A stretch of 64,000 nt of DNA from Pelosinus sp. IPA-1. GTDB lineage: Bacteria; Bacillota; Negativicutes; DSM-13327. Positions 17,621 to 26,064 of this stretch are shown here, piece after piece (within the stretch, counting starts at the first letter, position 1; each line of letters begins with the position of its first letter). Below the pieces are notes generated by a model. The model saw only the letters and a list, made by a program, of their open reading frames with translations, ran no database searches and was not told the origin of the DNA. The position numbers were made by a program, and so were the translations under genes. Where the stretch lies: NCBI RefSeq assembly GCF_030269905.1, contig NZ_BSVC01000001.1, positions 124,001 to 188,000 on the forward strand, written 5' to 3'.

Positions 17621-19543
17621 ATGGGACAAAATTTATTTAAAAAGATTATAGCTGCTCATTTAATGTCAGGTACTATGACCGTAGGTAGTGAGGTGGGAAT
17701 ACGCGTCGACCAAACTCTTACCCAAGATGCTTTAGGTACCATGGCCTATCTTCAGTTTGAGGCGATGGATGTACCTGTAGTGAAAACGAAATCCGTATCT
17801 TATATTGATCATAATACATTGCAAGATGGTTTTGAAAATGCCGATGATCATCGATATCTGCAAACAGTAGCAGATAAACACGGTATTAAATATTCTAAAG
17901 CTGGTAACGGCATTTGTCACCAAGTTCATTTAGAGCGTTTCAGTCGTCCAGGAGACACGCTAATCGGTTCTGATAGTCATACGCCTACCTGTGGTGCAGT
18001 CGGGATGAGTGCTATGGGTGTTGGCGGCATGGACGTTGCAGTTGCTATGGCGGGAGGCCCCTTTTATTTTGTGTATCCCCAAGTAGTTCGTGTGAATCTA
18101 GAAGGTAAATTACAACCATGGTGTGCGGCTAAGGATATTATATTAGAACTTTTAAAAATTCTTACAACCAAGGGTAATGTAGGAACCGTAATTGAGTATG
18201 GTGGTTCTGGTTTAGCTCATTTGACGGTGCCTGAACGGGCTACGATTACTAATATGGGTGCAGAATTAGGAGTCACTACTTCTTTATTCCCTAGTGATGA
18301 AATGACTCGGCAATTTTTCAAAGCTCAAGCGAGGGAGCAAGACTGGCAGGAGTTAAAGCCTGATGAAGATGCTGACTATGATAGGGTAATTAATTTAGAT
18401 TTAGCTTCTATTGAACCTAATATTGCTTGTCCCCATTCTCCAGACAATGTGAAGACGGTTCGCGAAGTTGCAGGACTTGAGGTCCAGCAGGTTATGGTTG
18501 GTAGTTGTACTAATTCTTCCTACCGCGATCTTATGATGGTAGCTGCCATGCTTAAAGGCAAGCAGGTTCATCCTAAAGTCAGTCTAGGTATTGCTCCAGG
18601 CAGTAAACAAGTATTAGCTATGATAGCAGAAAATGGAGCACTGAAGGATCTGGTTGCTGCTGGGGCACGTATATTAGAGTCCACCTGTGGTTTTTGTGTC
18701 GGTTGTGGTCAGGCACCTCAGACGAAAGGAGTGTCATTGCGTACCAATAATCGGAATTTTGAAGGACGTAGTGGTACGAAGGATGGTCAAGTCTATCTGG
18801 TCAGTCCCGAAACGGCAGTGGCAGCGGCTCTAAGTGGAAAGGTTACTGATCCCCGAGAACTAGATATGGAATACCCTACTATTATTTTGCCAGAAGTATA
18901 CGAAATTGATGATAGTATGATTCTTTTACCTTCAGAGGATCAATCTGTAGAGGTATTTCGCGGTCCTAATATTGGCGAACCGCCGAAAAATACCCCAATG
19001 CCTGAAAAATTGACTACTAAGGTTGCTATTAAAGTAGGGGATAAGATCACGACTGATCATATTATGCCAGCAGGTGCGTATTTAAAATATCGGTCTAATG
19101 TTCCTAAATATTCGAGCTATGTTTTTTATCACATAGATCCTGAGTTTGCGACTAAATGTGATACGAATAAAGCAGAAGGTTTAGCTTCTGTAATTGTTGC
19201 AGGTCTGAGTTATGGACAAGGTTCATCGCGGGAGCATGCTGCTTTGTGCCCAATGTATTTAGGGGTTCGCGTGTTATTGGCTAAGAGTGTAGAGCGAATT
19301 CATGGGGCCAACTTAACGAATTTTGGTATTTTGCAACTTACTTTTGCTGACGATACCGACTATGAGCGAATTCAGGCTGGAGATGAATTGGCAGTTGATA
19401 ACATGTACCAAGCGATAAAACAGGATATAGTGCTTGTGCGCAATGTAACGCAGGGATATACCTTCGAAACAAAATGTAACCTGACACCAAGGCAAAGAGA
19501 TATTGTGTTATGTGGTGGCTTGTTAAATTACACAGCAAAATAA
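17621..19543 (+). CDS. Aconitate hydratase (Fe-S)
   Basis: A 640-residue aconitase of the shorter bacterial/archaeal type. It interconverts cis-aconitate, citrate and isocitrate. Cluster ligands are the Cys of GSCTNSS and the two Cys of CGFCVGCG; SDSHTPTCGAVG is the substrate loop. The C-terminal swivel domain has MPAGAYLKYRSN and GLSYGQGSSREHAAL. It follows citF by 37 bases with a good AAAGGAG site, so it is cotranscribed with citrate lyase. In this setting the enzyme most likely turns cis-aconitate into citrate for cleavage, rather than serving a full citric acid cycle. Confidence 0.94.
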   Translation: MGQNLFKKIIAAHLMSGTMTVGSEVGIRVDQTLTQDALGTMAYLQFEAMDVPVVKTKSVSYIDHNTLQDGFENADDHRYLQTVADKHGIKYSKAGNGICHQVHLERFSRPGDTLIGSDSHTPTCGAVGMSAMGVGGMDVAVAMAGGPFYFVYPQVVRVNLEGKLQPWCAAKDIILELLKILTTKGNVGTVIEYGGSGLAHLTVPERATITNMGAELGVTTSLFPSDEMTRQFFKAQAREQDWQELKPDEDADYDRVINLDLASIEPNIACPHSPDNVKTVREVAGLEVQQVMVGSCTNSSYRDLMMVAAMLKGKQVHPKVSLGIAPGSKQVLAMIAENGALKDLVAAGARILESTCGFCVGCGQAPQTKGVSLRTNNRNFEGRSGTKDGQVYLVSPETAVAAALSGKVTDPRELDMEYPTIILPEVYEIDDSMILLPSEDQSVEVFRGPNIGEPPKNTPMPEKLTTKVAIKVGDKITTDHIMPAGAYLKYRSNVPKYSSYVFYHIDPEFATKCDTNKAEGLASVIVAGLSYGQGSSREHAALCPMYLGVRVLLAKSVERIHGANLTNFGILQLTFADDTDYERIQAGDELAVDNMYQAIKQDIVLVRNVTQGYTFETKCNLTPRQRDIVLCGGLLNYTAK

Positions 19544-19580
19544 AAAGATAGGTAATTTAAAAGATTGAGGAGATTTTTAC

Positions 19581-20945
19581 ATGGATATTTTTGCTGCTTT
19601 TAAGGGTATTATTCAAGCGGGACCGACGGTGTTACTTCCAGTTGTTATTTTTATATTTGCAATTGCCTTTCGATTAGAGATAGGAAAAGCTATACAAAGT
19701 GCACTGACAGTTGGAGCTGCATTTGCAGGGTTGAAGTTAGTCGTTGAGTTCCTGGCAAAAAGCCTAGGGCCGGCAACCAAAGAGATGGTTACACATTTAG
19801 GAGTTCACTTAAATGTCATTGATATGGGGTTTGGCACGGTAGCAGCAATTGGCTGGAGCTCTCCCATTGTTCCCTTTATGGTTTTTGCAATTATGGGGGT
19901 CAATATCGTGTTATTAGTGCTAAATAAGACGAATACACTAAGCGTCGATATTTGGAATTATCATCATGCTCTCACCATTGGCAGTCTGGTTTATCTTGAA
20001 ACTAACAACGTTGCGGTTTCTGTCGCGGCAGCTGCCTGCACAGGATTGTTTGTGTACAAAATGGCTGACTGGGCTGCACCACTGGTAAGTAATTACTATA
20101 AAATACCGGGTGTCACAATACCCGCTATCCATGCGTTGATGAACTTGCCGATTGCTGCTCCTATCAACGTATTATTTGATAAGATACCGGGGTTTAACAA
20201 GATCGACTTTAACATGGAAACTCTCCGCAAATACTTCGGCGTTTTTGGGCAGCCACTTGTGATTGGTTTAATTCTTGGAACTAGTATTGGACTTTTAGCT
20301 GGCTATGCTCCTTATAAGGCTTTTGGACTTGGCATAAACATGGCAGCAGCTATGATGTTACTGCCCAAAATGACGCATATGTTCGTCGACGGTTTAAAAC
20401 CTATTTCGGAGCAAGCCAGAAAGATTACCGATAATAAATTTAAGGGAAGAAGGATACTGATTGGTTTAGATCCCTCTGTTCTATTGGGAGATGCCGCCGT
20501 AATTACTACAGCGTTATTGATGGTGCCTATACTCATCGGACTCGCTGTAATCATTCCCGGAAATAAGTTGTTACCCTTTGCGGACTTGGCTGCATTGCCG
20601 TATAAGGTGGCAATGGTTGTTGCCTTGACAAACGGGAACATATTCCGAAGTATCATTTTATGTACAATTGCTTTTATTCCGTATTTTTTCTTTGGAACGT
20701 GGACGGCTCCAATGATTACTGCAGCGGCAACATCTGTGGGTTTAAGTGAAAGCATTCCGGCTGGGATGATGATTAGTTCTTTCACAGGTACTACTATGCC
20801 AATAAGCTTTATGCTGTATAAAGTGTTCACAGGTAATGTAATGGTAACCGTGCCAATATTGTTAGCAGTCTTTTTAGCTATATGGATCTTTATGGAGAAA
20901 AAAATTATGCCGAAAGTAGAAGTGAAAGATAATATCTCAGGTTAA
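19581..20945 (+). CDS. PTS galactitol-type EIIC-like permease (orphan)
   Basis: A polytopic membrane protein of 454 residues that resembles the galactitol-class PTS permease subunit EIIC (GatC/SgcC relatives), with ten or more hydrophobic segments and the family-like stretch VGTxxGLDPSVLLGD (seen here as RILIGLDPSVLLGDAAV). No EIIA or EIIB gene is in the operon or elsewhere in the window. It lies between aconitase and the PrpF-family gene, 37 bases after aconitase, with GAGGAG before the ATG. Possibilities: it pairs with EIIA/EIIB encoded elsewhere, or it works without phosphotransfer as a carrier for a tricarboxylate or related acid. The second idea is inference from context alone. Confidence 0.8.
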   Translation: MDIFAAFKGIIQAGPTVLLPVVIFIFAIAFRLEIGKAIQSALTVGAAFAGLKLVVEFLAKSLGPATKEMVTHLGVHLNVIDMGFGTVAAIGWSSPIVPFMVFAIMGVNIVLLVLNKTNTLSVDIWNYHHALTIGSLVYLETNNVAVSVAAAACTGLFVYKMADWAAPLVSNYYKIPGVTIPAIHALMNLPIAAPINVLFDKIPGFNKIDFNMETLRKYFGVFGQPLVIGLILGTSIGLLAGYAPYKAFGLGINMAAAMMLLPKMTHMFVDGLKPISEQARKITDNKFKGRRILIGLDPSVLLGDAAVITTALLMVPILIGLAVIIPGNKLLPFADLAALPYKVAMVVALTNGNIFRSIILCTIAFIPYFFFGTWTAPMITAAATSVGLSESIPAGMMISSFTGTTMPISFMLYKVFTGNVMVTVPILLAVFLAIWIFMEKKIMPKVEVKDNISG

Positions 20946-21042
20946 AGTCATCATCAGCTGCTTGGCTTTATTATTAGGCGACGCTAGGTTTTACCCTTAG
21001 GTATTAAGCGGCGATTACTAAAAGCAAAAGGAGGAGAGGAAT

Positions 21043-22191
21043 ATGGGGGAGTATTTAAAAATTCCTGCAGTACTTATGCGGGGTGGAACAAGTAAAGGTG
21101 TATATTTGATGGAAAGTGATCTTCCGGCAGATAGCGGGCTCCGAGATCAAGTTATCCTTGCTATTTATGGCAGTCCAGATATACGTCAAATTAATGGACT
21201 GGGTGGTGCCGATCCCCTTACCAGTAAAGTAGCTATTATAGCACCGTCGGTCAGAGAAAATGTGGATGTGGATTACACCTTTGGTTATGTGGGAATTAAA
21301 GATGCAGTTGTGGATTATGAAGGTAACTGTGGCAATATGTCCTCTGGCGTAGGTCCTTTTGCAATTCAGCAGGGACTGGTGGCGATAACAGAGCCCATTA
21401 CTAAGGTACGGATTTATAATACAAACACCAAGAAGATAATTGAAGCTGAGATTCCGGTAAAAGATGGTGAAGTGGTTACTGAAGGCGATTACGCCATTGA
21501 CGGTGTACCGGGCACCGGTGCGAAAATAGTTCTAAATTTTTTAAATTCCGGTGGCTCTAAGACGGGTAAGCTGTTGCCTACTGGTAATGTAGTCGATGAA
21601 ATTGTCCTCAAGGACGGTAAAAAGGTGCGGGTGAGTTTGGTTGATGCAGCCAATCCATCAGTTTTTATCAAAGCAACAGATATTGGTCTTACAGGGATCG
21701 AATTACCCAAAGACACGGAAACAAATCCAGATATATTGGAACTTATGGAGGATATTCGGACAACTGCGGCTGTCATGATGGGCTTGGCAACTAGTAAAGA
21801 TGCAGTAGGTCCTGCTGTTCCTAAAGTAGCTTTTGTTTCCGCACCCAAAGACTATTTCACTATCAATGGCGTCGCAGTAAAGGCCAAGGATATTGATTTG
21901 GTGGCTAGGACCAAGGCATTGGCAGTTATGCACAAGGCTTATGCTGTTACAGGTGGTATCTGTGTATCTACGGCAGCTTTGATTGAGGGGACAGTAGTCA
22001 ACGAAATCGTTGGTGAACAGGCTAAAGTTAGGGGGACTGTTCGCCTAGGTCACCCTTCTGGCATCCTGGATTTTGAGATTAATCTGGAAAAAAACGGGGA
22101 AAAGTGGCAGCTTGATAAGGCAGGAGTAAGCCGTACGGCAAGACCAATTATGGATGGTCACGTATACGTTTCTCGCAGAGTTTTTGGCTAA
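21043..22191 (+). CDS. PrpF-family isomerase (probable aconitate delta-isomerase)
   Basis: A 382-residue protein of the PrpF family, built of two diaminopimelate-epimerase-like halves, which moves a double bond by proton transfer. Family marks are the N-terminal LMRGGTSKGVY, NGLGGADPLTSKVAI and NCGNMSSGVGPFA; the last contains the conserved Cys. PrpF works on 2-methylaconitate in the methylcitrate route and relatives act on aconitate or methylitaconate. Here no prpB/C/D genes are present, while aconitase and citrate lyase are, so conversion of trans-aconitate to cis-aconitate is the best guess. RBS AAAGGAGGAG. Preceded by 97 bases without a recognised element. Confidence 0.85.
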   Translation: MGEYLKIPAVLMRGGTSKGVYLMESDLPADSGLRDQVILAIYGSPDIRQINGLGGADPLTSKVAIIAPSVRENVDVDYTFGYVGIKDAVVDYEGNCGNMSSGVGPFAIQQGLVAITEPITKVRIYNTNTKKIIEAEIPVKDGEVVTEGDYAIDGVPGTGAKIVLNFLNSGGSKTGKLLPTGNVVDEIVLKDGKKVRVSLVDAANPSVFIKATDIGLTGIELPKDTETNPDILELMEDIRTTAAVMMGLATSKDAVGPAVPKVAFVSAPKDYFTINGVAVKAKDIDLVARTKALAVMHKAYAVTGGICVSTAALIEGTVVNEIVGEQAKVRGTVRLGHPSGILDFEINLEKNGEKWQLDKAGVSRTARPIMDGHVYVSRRVFG

Positions 22192-22199
22192 AGATTAAT

Positions 22200-22222
22200 A
22201 TGGTATCCCATATTGATACCAT
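22200..22222 (+). other. Intergenic hairpin before DASS gene
   Basis: ATGGTATC (22200-22207) pairs with GATACCAT (22215-22222). No T run follows, so it is more likely an RNA processing or stabilising hairpin, or an operator, than a terminator. Confidence 0.4.
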
Positions 22223-22274
22223 GATATGAGTTATTACTTGGTCAAAAATATAGAAAGTTCGGGAGGTTGAAAAA

Positions 22275-23735
22275 ATGTCAGAAGCTACAAATAAGGTGTC
22301 TTATAAGCCGATACACATTTTGATTGGGTTGTTGATTATGACTGTCATTGCTGTTATGCCGCAGATAGCAGGGCTTTCATCAGCTGGACAGAAGATGATT
22401 GGAGTACTAGCTTTTTCCGTATATATCTGGATTACAGAAGCTATGCCTTATCCTATAAGTGCTATTGCCATCTGTTTTTCGATGATTATGTTTCTTGGCT
22501 TATCGCCTGCAACTGGTACTACAGGTAAGCTTCTGGGTACAACGCAAGCTATTCCTTTGGCCATGTCAGGTTTTATAAATTCCGGATGGGTGCTGGTGGC
22601 TGCAGGAATGTTTCTAGCAGAAGCTGTCCGTTTTACCGGTTTAGATCGGCGTATTGCACTAAATATATTAAGAATTGTAGGAACTGAGCCTAAAAGAATC
22701 ATCGGGGGAATTATGATTGCCGCATATATACTGGCTTTTATTATTCCTTCTATTGCAGCACGGGCAGCCGCTTTAATTCCTATATCCATGGGACTCATTA
22801 CAGCTTTTGGTGTTGATCTGAGAAGTGTTTTTTCTAGACAGCTCATGTTGGTTACAGGAATAATAGCACCGATTACGGCACTAATGGTTCTAACCGCCGG
22901 AGCTCCCAATCCTTATACAGTTGGTCTTCTTAACAGCCAATTAAATCATACGGTTACTTGGAGCCAATGGCTACTTTATGCTGGACCTTTTTCCATTGCA
23001 TTAGGGGTTATTGCGTACATTTTAGTTATTACGATGAACAAGTTTGAACCACTTCCTGGGGGGCCTGCCCTAGTAGAAAAATATATGGCAGAGATCGGAC
23101 CTATGAGCTCTAAAGAAAAACGCATTGGTAGTATATTTATCATCACTATCATTCTATGGGGATCAGAGCACTGGCATCATATTGATGCTAATACGATTAC
23201 TGTATTCGCAACTTTGCTTCTCTTCTTAACCCGGGTAGCTACCTGGAAACAAATGAGCGACAGAGTGCAATGGGGTACTTTGGTATTATTCGGTATTGGG
23301 ATATCCATTGGTGAAGTGTTGCTAAAGACTGGTGCAGCGACCTGGGGAGCGAAAGCAACTTTGGGTGCCTTGGGGCTTCAAACCATGAGTGCTCCAATGA
23401 TGTTGGCAGTGATTGCAGTGCCTCTCATTGTGATTCGTTTAGCATTTTCAAGTATCGTAGCATTAGGAGCTCTTGTAGTACCAACGATATTGGGACTGTT
23501 AGTTAGCTTTAATGATCCAAACATTTCCGTATGGAGTATTACCTTAATATCCTCATTTCTTGTATACTTTTCCTTCATTCTTCCCGTAAACACTCCTGCT
23601 ACATTATTGACATATGCTACAGACACTTATGAACTAAAAGATATGCTTAAGTTAGGCGTTCCTTTAACTATTCTAGGCTTATTAGTGTACGTTTTATTTA
23701 CTCACACTTATTGGCACTGGATAGGCTTGCTTTAA
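22275..23735 (+). CDS. DASS-family di/tricarboxylate transporter, copy 1
   Basis: A 486-residue inner-membrane carrier of the divalent anion:sodium symporter family (SLC13/CitT-like), with 11-13 hydrophobic segments. The two pseudo-repeats show NxxxxVxxAG-like hairpins (SGWVLVAAGMFLAEA and the later LGALVVPTILGL) and ITEAMPYPISA near the start. It probably imports citrate, aconitate or a dicarboxylate counter-ion such as succinate. It has RBS GGGAGG before ATG and sits 83 bases after the PrpF gene, in the same orientation. Substrate is inferred from the operon. Confidence 0.87.
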   Translation: MSEATNKVSYKPIHILIGLLIMTVIAVMPQIAGLSSAGQKMIGVLAFSVYIWITEAMPYPISAIAICFSMIMFLGLSPATGTTGKLLGTTQAIPLAMSGFINSGWVLVAAGMFLAEAVRFTGLDRRIALNILRIVGTEPKRIIGGIMIAAYILAFIIPSIAARAAALIPISMGLITAFGVDLRSVFSRQLMLVTGIIAPITALMVLTAGAPNPYTVGLLNSQLNHTVTWSQWLLYAGPFSIALGVIAYILVITMNKFEPLPGGPALVEKYMAEIGPMSSKEKRIGSIFIITIILWGSEHWHHIDANTITVFATLLLFLTRVATWKQMSDRVQWGTLVLFGIGISIGEVLLKTGAATWGAKATLGALGLQTMSAPMMLAVIAVPLIVIRLAFSSIVALGALVVPTILGLLVSFNDPNISVWSITLISSFLVYFSFILPVNTPATLLTYATDTYELKDMLKLGVPLTILGLLVYVLFTHTYWHWIGLL

Positions 23736-23789
23736 AAATAATCAAAATAGAACCTCATTTGAAATTTATATAAGAGGGGGGGATATTGG

Positions 23790-24389
23790 ATGAATATTTT
23801 AGATCAAATATTAAGGGCAAATCAGTCGTTTATTGAAAAATTACCAAATGAGTATGTGGATTTTCATAGTTGTCCGGAAAAAGGCAAATATCCAAACCGA
23901 CATTTGGCGATTTTTACTTGCATGGATACTCGACTGGTGAATTTTTTGGAACTGGCGATGGGAATTAAGCGGGGGGAAGCTAAAGTAATAAAGAATGCCG
24001 GGAACTCTATTACTGGCCCCTTTGAGGCTACTATTCGAAGCTTATTAGTAGGGATTTTTGAATTAGGCATTAAAGAAATTCTTGTAATTGGCCATCTGGA
24101 TTGTGGCGTCTCTAAATCGACGGCCCAAAGCCTAATTCAGAAAATGCTAGCTAGAGGAATATCGGCAGATGCTATAAAAATGATAGAAAAAGATTTAGTG
24201 GACTGGATCGACAATTTCCATAATCCAGAACAGAACATAACAGACACGGTCTTGAAAATTAGCCAAAATCCATTAATCCCTAAAGATGTGCCTGTGCATG
24301 GTTTAATCTTAGACCCTCATACTGGTGAGTTAAAATTATTGGTTGATGGGTATCAATATTGTGATAAACCACTTTCTTCCGTCAGCTAA
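23790..24389 (+). CDS. Beta-class carbonic anhydrase
   Basis: A 199-residue cytoplasmic enzyme interconverting CO2 and bicarbonate. Zinc ligands are Cys44 and Asp46-Arg48 dyad in CMDTR, then His102 and Cys105 in GHLDCG, the full beta-class set. It lies 54 bases after the DASS gene, with a G-rich RBS, and ahead of a terminator, so it is the last gene of the tricarboxylate operon. A carbonic anhydrase fits a pathway that ends with oxaloacetate decarboxylation or needs bicarbonate, but the link is inference. Confidence 0.92.
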   Translation: MNILDQILRANQSFIEKLPNEYVDFHSCPEKGKYPNRHLAIFTCMDTRLVNFLELAMGIKRGEAKVIKNAGNSITGPFEATIRSLLVGIFELGIKEILVIGHLDCGVSKSTAQSLIQKMLARGISADAIKMIEKDLVDWIDNFHNPEQNITDTVLKISQNPLIPKDVPVHGLILDPHTGELKLLVDGYQYCDKPLSSVS

Positions 24390-24431
24390 TGTTTCTTGTG
24401 CAAAGTAATGTAGTCAATTGACATAAAAGAG

Positions 24432-24475
24432 AAAGGGCCACAAAATTCTTGTATAGATTTTAGTGGCTCTTTTTA
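24432..24475 (+). terminator. Rho-independent terminator after carbonic anhydrase
   Basis: AAAGGGCCACAAAAT (24432-24446) pairs with ATTTTAGTGGCTCTTT with one bulge, followed by TTTTATA. It probably ends the operon that begins with citD. Confidence 0.85.
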
Positions 24476-24553
24476 TAGAATTTGTAGACATATCCAACAA
24501 ATAACCTCTTGTTGCACTAGTGGGTATTATAAAATGATAATGGGAGAGAAAAA

Positions 24554-25960
24554 ATGAACGGAAAGCTTATAAAAGGATTGATTTGCTTAGGGGTCCCTGG
24601 GATTGTGTTACTATGTCCTACACCCGCTGGTTTAAAGCTTTGGGCTTGGCAACTTTTTGCAGTGTATCTCGGTGCAGTGCTTGGACTTATTTTAAGACCT
24701 GTAAAAGAACCCATTGTCTTGATTACAGCTATGGGTGTAGTGGCTTTATGTTTTAATCAGACAAAAGTCGCATTAGAAGCATTTGGTGAAACAACACCAT
24801 GGTTAGTATTTACAGCCTTTATTATCGGTCAATGTTTTGTGGAAACAGGTCTAGGGAGTCGAATTGCTTACGTACTCATTGATAAATTTGGCAAGTCTAC
24901 GTTGCGCCTAGGGTATATCGCAGCGCTTTCAGATTTGATATTATCACCAGCAATTCCTTCGAATACTGCTAGATCAGGCGGACTGGTATATCCAATTTTT
25001 CAGAGTTTAGCATATACACTCAATTCTCGTCCCGATGATGGGACAGAGAGGAAGATTGGTTCTTATCTAATGGTCTTAATGTATCAGAACAGCTTGATCA
25101 CTGGAACGATGTTTATTACCGCTGGAGCTATTATGCCGCTGATGATTAAACTGACGAATGATATTATGCATGCTGATATTTCTTGGATACAATGGGCGGT
25201 GGCCATGTCCGTACCTGGGTTATTGTGTTTGCTACTAGCGCCGTATATGGTTTACAAAATTTATCCACCTGATCTAAAAGAGGTAGATAACAAAGCTGTT
25301 GCTCAAGAGGGGTATAAAAAAATAGGCTCTATGAGCCGGAAAGAAAAGACATTGGCAGTGCTTTTTTTGTGTGCTATCATTGGCTGGGCCACAGGCACTA
25401 TTACCAAAATTGATTCAACAGCAGTGGCTCTAGCTTTACTGTCTTTAAGTTTACTAACGGGTGTTATTTCATGGGAAAAAGTATTAGCAAGTAAGAGCGC
25501 ATGGAGTACGTTTATCTGGTATGGCGGTATCATTTCTTTGGCTAATGGTTTAAATAAAGCTGGTTTCTTTGTATGGTTGGGAAAACTATTTTCAGAGCAT
25601 TTAGACTTTACTGGGGTCCATAGCGTAGCTATACTTGGCGGATTGATTTTTATAACAATTATCGTTCGTTATTTGTTTGCATCAACAATCGCTTTTGTCG
25701 TCACCTTCATTCCAGTAATCTATACTTTGGGGGCCGTTACTCATGTGCCAGCCCTTCCACTGCTATTGATGACAGCTGCTTCAGCTCAAATCGCTAGTTT
25801 AATGACTCACTATGGTAATGCAGTAGGTACAGTATTGTATGGCGCAGGATATGTCCCACAAGGGACATGGTGGAAGATTGGGCATGTTGTAATGGCTGTT
25901 TCAATGACCATTTATTTTATTATTGGTTTATCTTGGTGGAAATTTTTAGGGTTATGGTAA
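24554..25960 (+). CDS. DASS-family carboxylate transporter, copy 2
   Basis: A 468-residue inner-membrane carrier of the DASS family, nearer to the 2-oxoglutarate/malate translocator group than copy 1. IPSNTARSGG contains the SNT motif that binds substrate carboxylate and sodium in this family; the second repeat SLMTHYGNAVGTVLYGAGY is also typical. It has a good GGGAGAG site before the ATG. The terminator at 24432 separates it from the operon upstream, so it may have its own promoter. It ends ahead of a terminator shared with the convergent AEC gene. Two DASS carriers of different subtype side by side suggest uptake of one acid and export of another (for example succinate or malate). Confidence 0.88.
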   Translation: MNGKLIKGLICLGVPGIVLLCPTPAGLKLWAWQLFAVYLGAVLGLILRPVKEPIVLITAMGVVALCFNQTKVALEAFGETTPWLVFTAFIIGQCFVETGLGSRIAYVLIDKFGKSTLRLGYIAALSDLILSPAIPSNTARSGGLVYPIFQSLAYTLNSRPDDGTERKIGSYLMVLMYQNSLITGTMFITAGAIMPLMIKLTNDIMHADISWIQWAVAMSVPGLLCLLLAPYMVYKIYPPDLKEVDNKAVAQEGYKKIGSMSRKEKTLAVLFLCAIIGWATGTITKIDSTAVALALLSLSLLTGVISWEKVLASKSAWSTFIWYGGIISLANGLNKAGFFVWLGKLFSEHLDFTGVHSVAILGGLIFITIIVRYLFASTIAFVVTFIPVIYTLGAVTHVPALPLLLMTAASAQIASLMTHYGNAVGTVLYGAGYVPQGTWWKIGHVVMAVSMTIYFIIGLSWWKFLGLW

Positions 25961-25997
25961 TACTTTAGTAGGATTAGAAATTTTTATTGACGGGAGA

Positions 25998-26046
25998 GAA
26001 TCAGTGATTGATTTACGTAGATCAATTGCTGATTCTTTTATTTTTG
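25998..26046. terminator. Terminator between convergent genes
   Basis: GAATCAGTGATTGAT (25998-26012) pairs with ATCAATTGCTGATTC (26021-26035), two mismatches, followed by TTTTATTTTT. It lies between the DASS gene and the convergent AEC gene. Confidence 0.78.
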
Positions 26047-26064
26047 GACAACTTCTCCTTAAAC

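Noticed and set aside
20312-20830. Long open frame on the minus strand inside the EIIC-like gene (172 codons)
   Set aside because: It lies wholly within a well-supported membrane-protein gene, has no ribosome site, and its hydrophobic composition follows from the opposite strand.
21043-22191. Assignment of the PrpF-family gene to the methylcitrate (propionate) pathway
   Set aside because: No methylcitrate synthase, methylcitrate dehydratase or methylisocitrate lyase gene is present, while aconitase and citrate lyase are adjacent.
22448-22909. Minus-strand open frame of 153 codons inside the DASS gene
   Set aside because: Antisense to a clear transporter gene, no start signal and no family motif.
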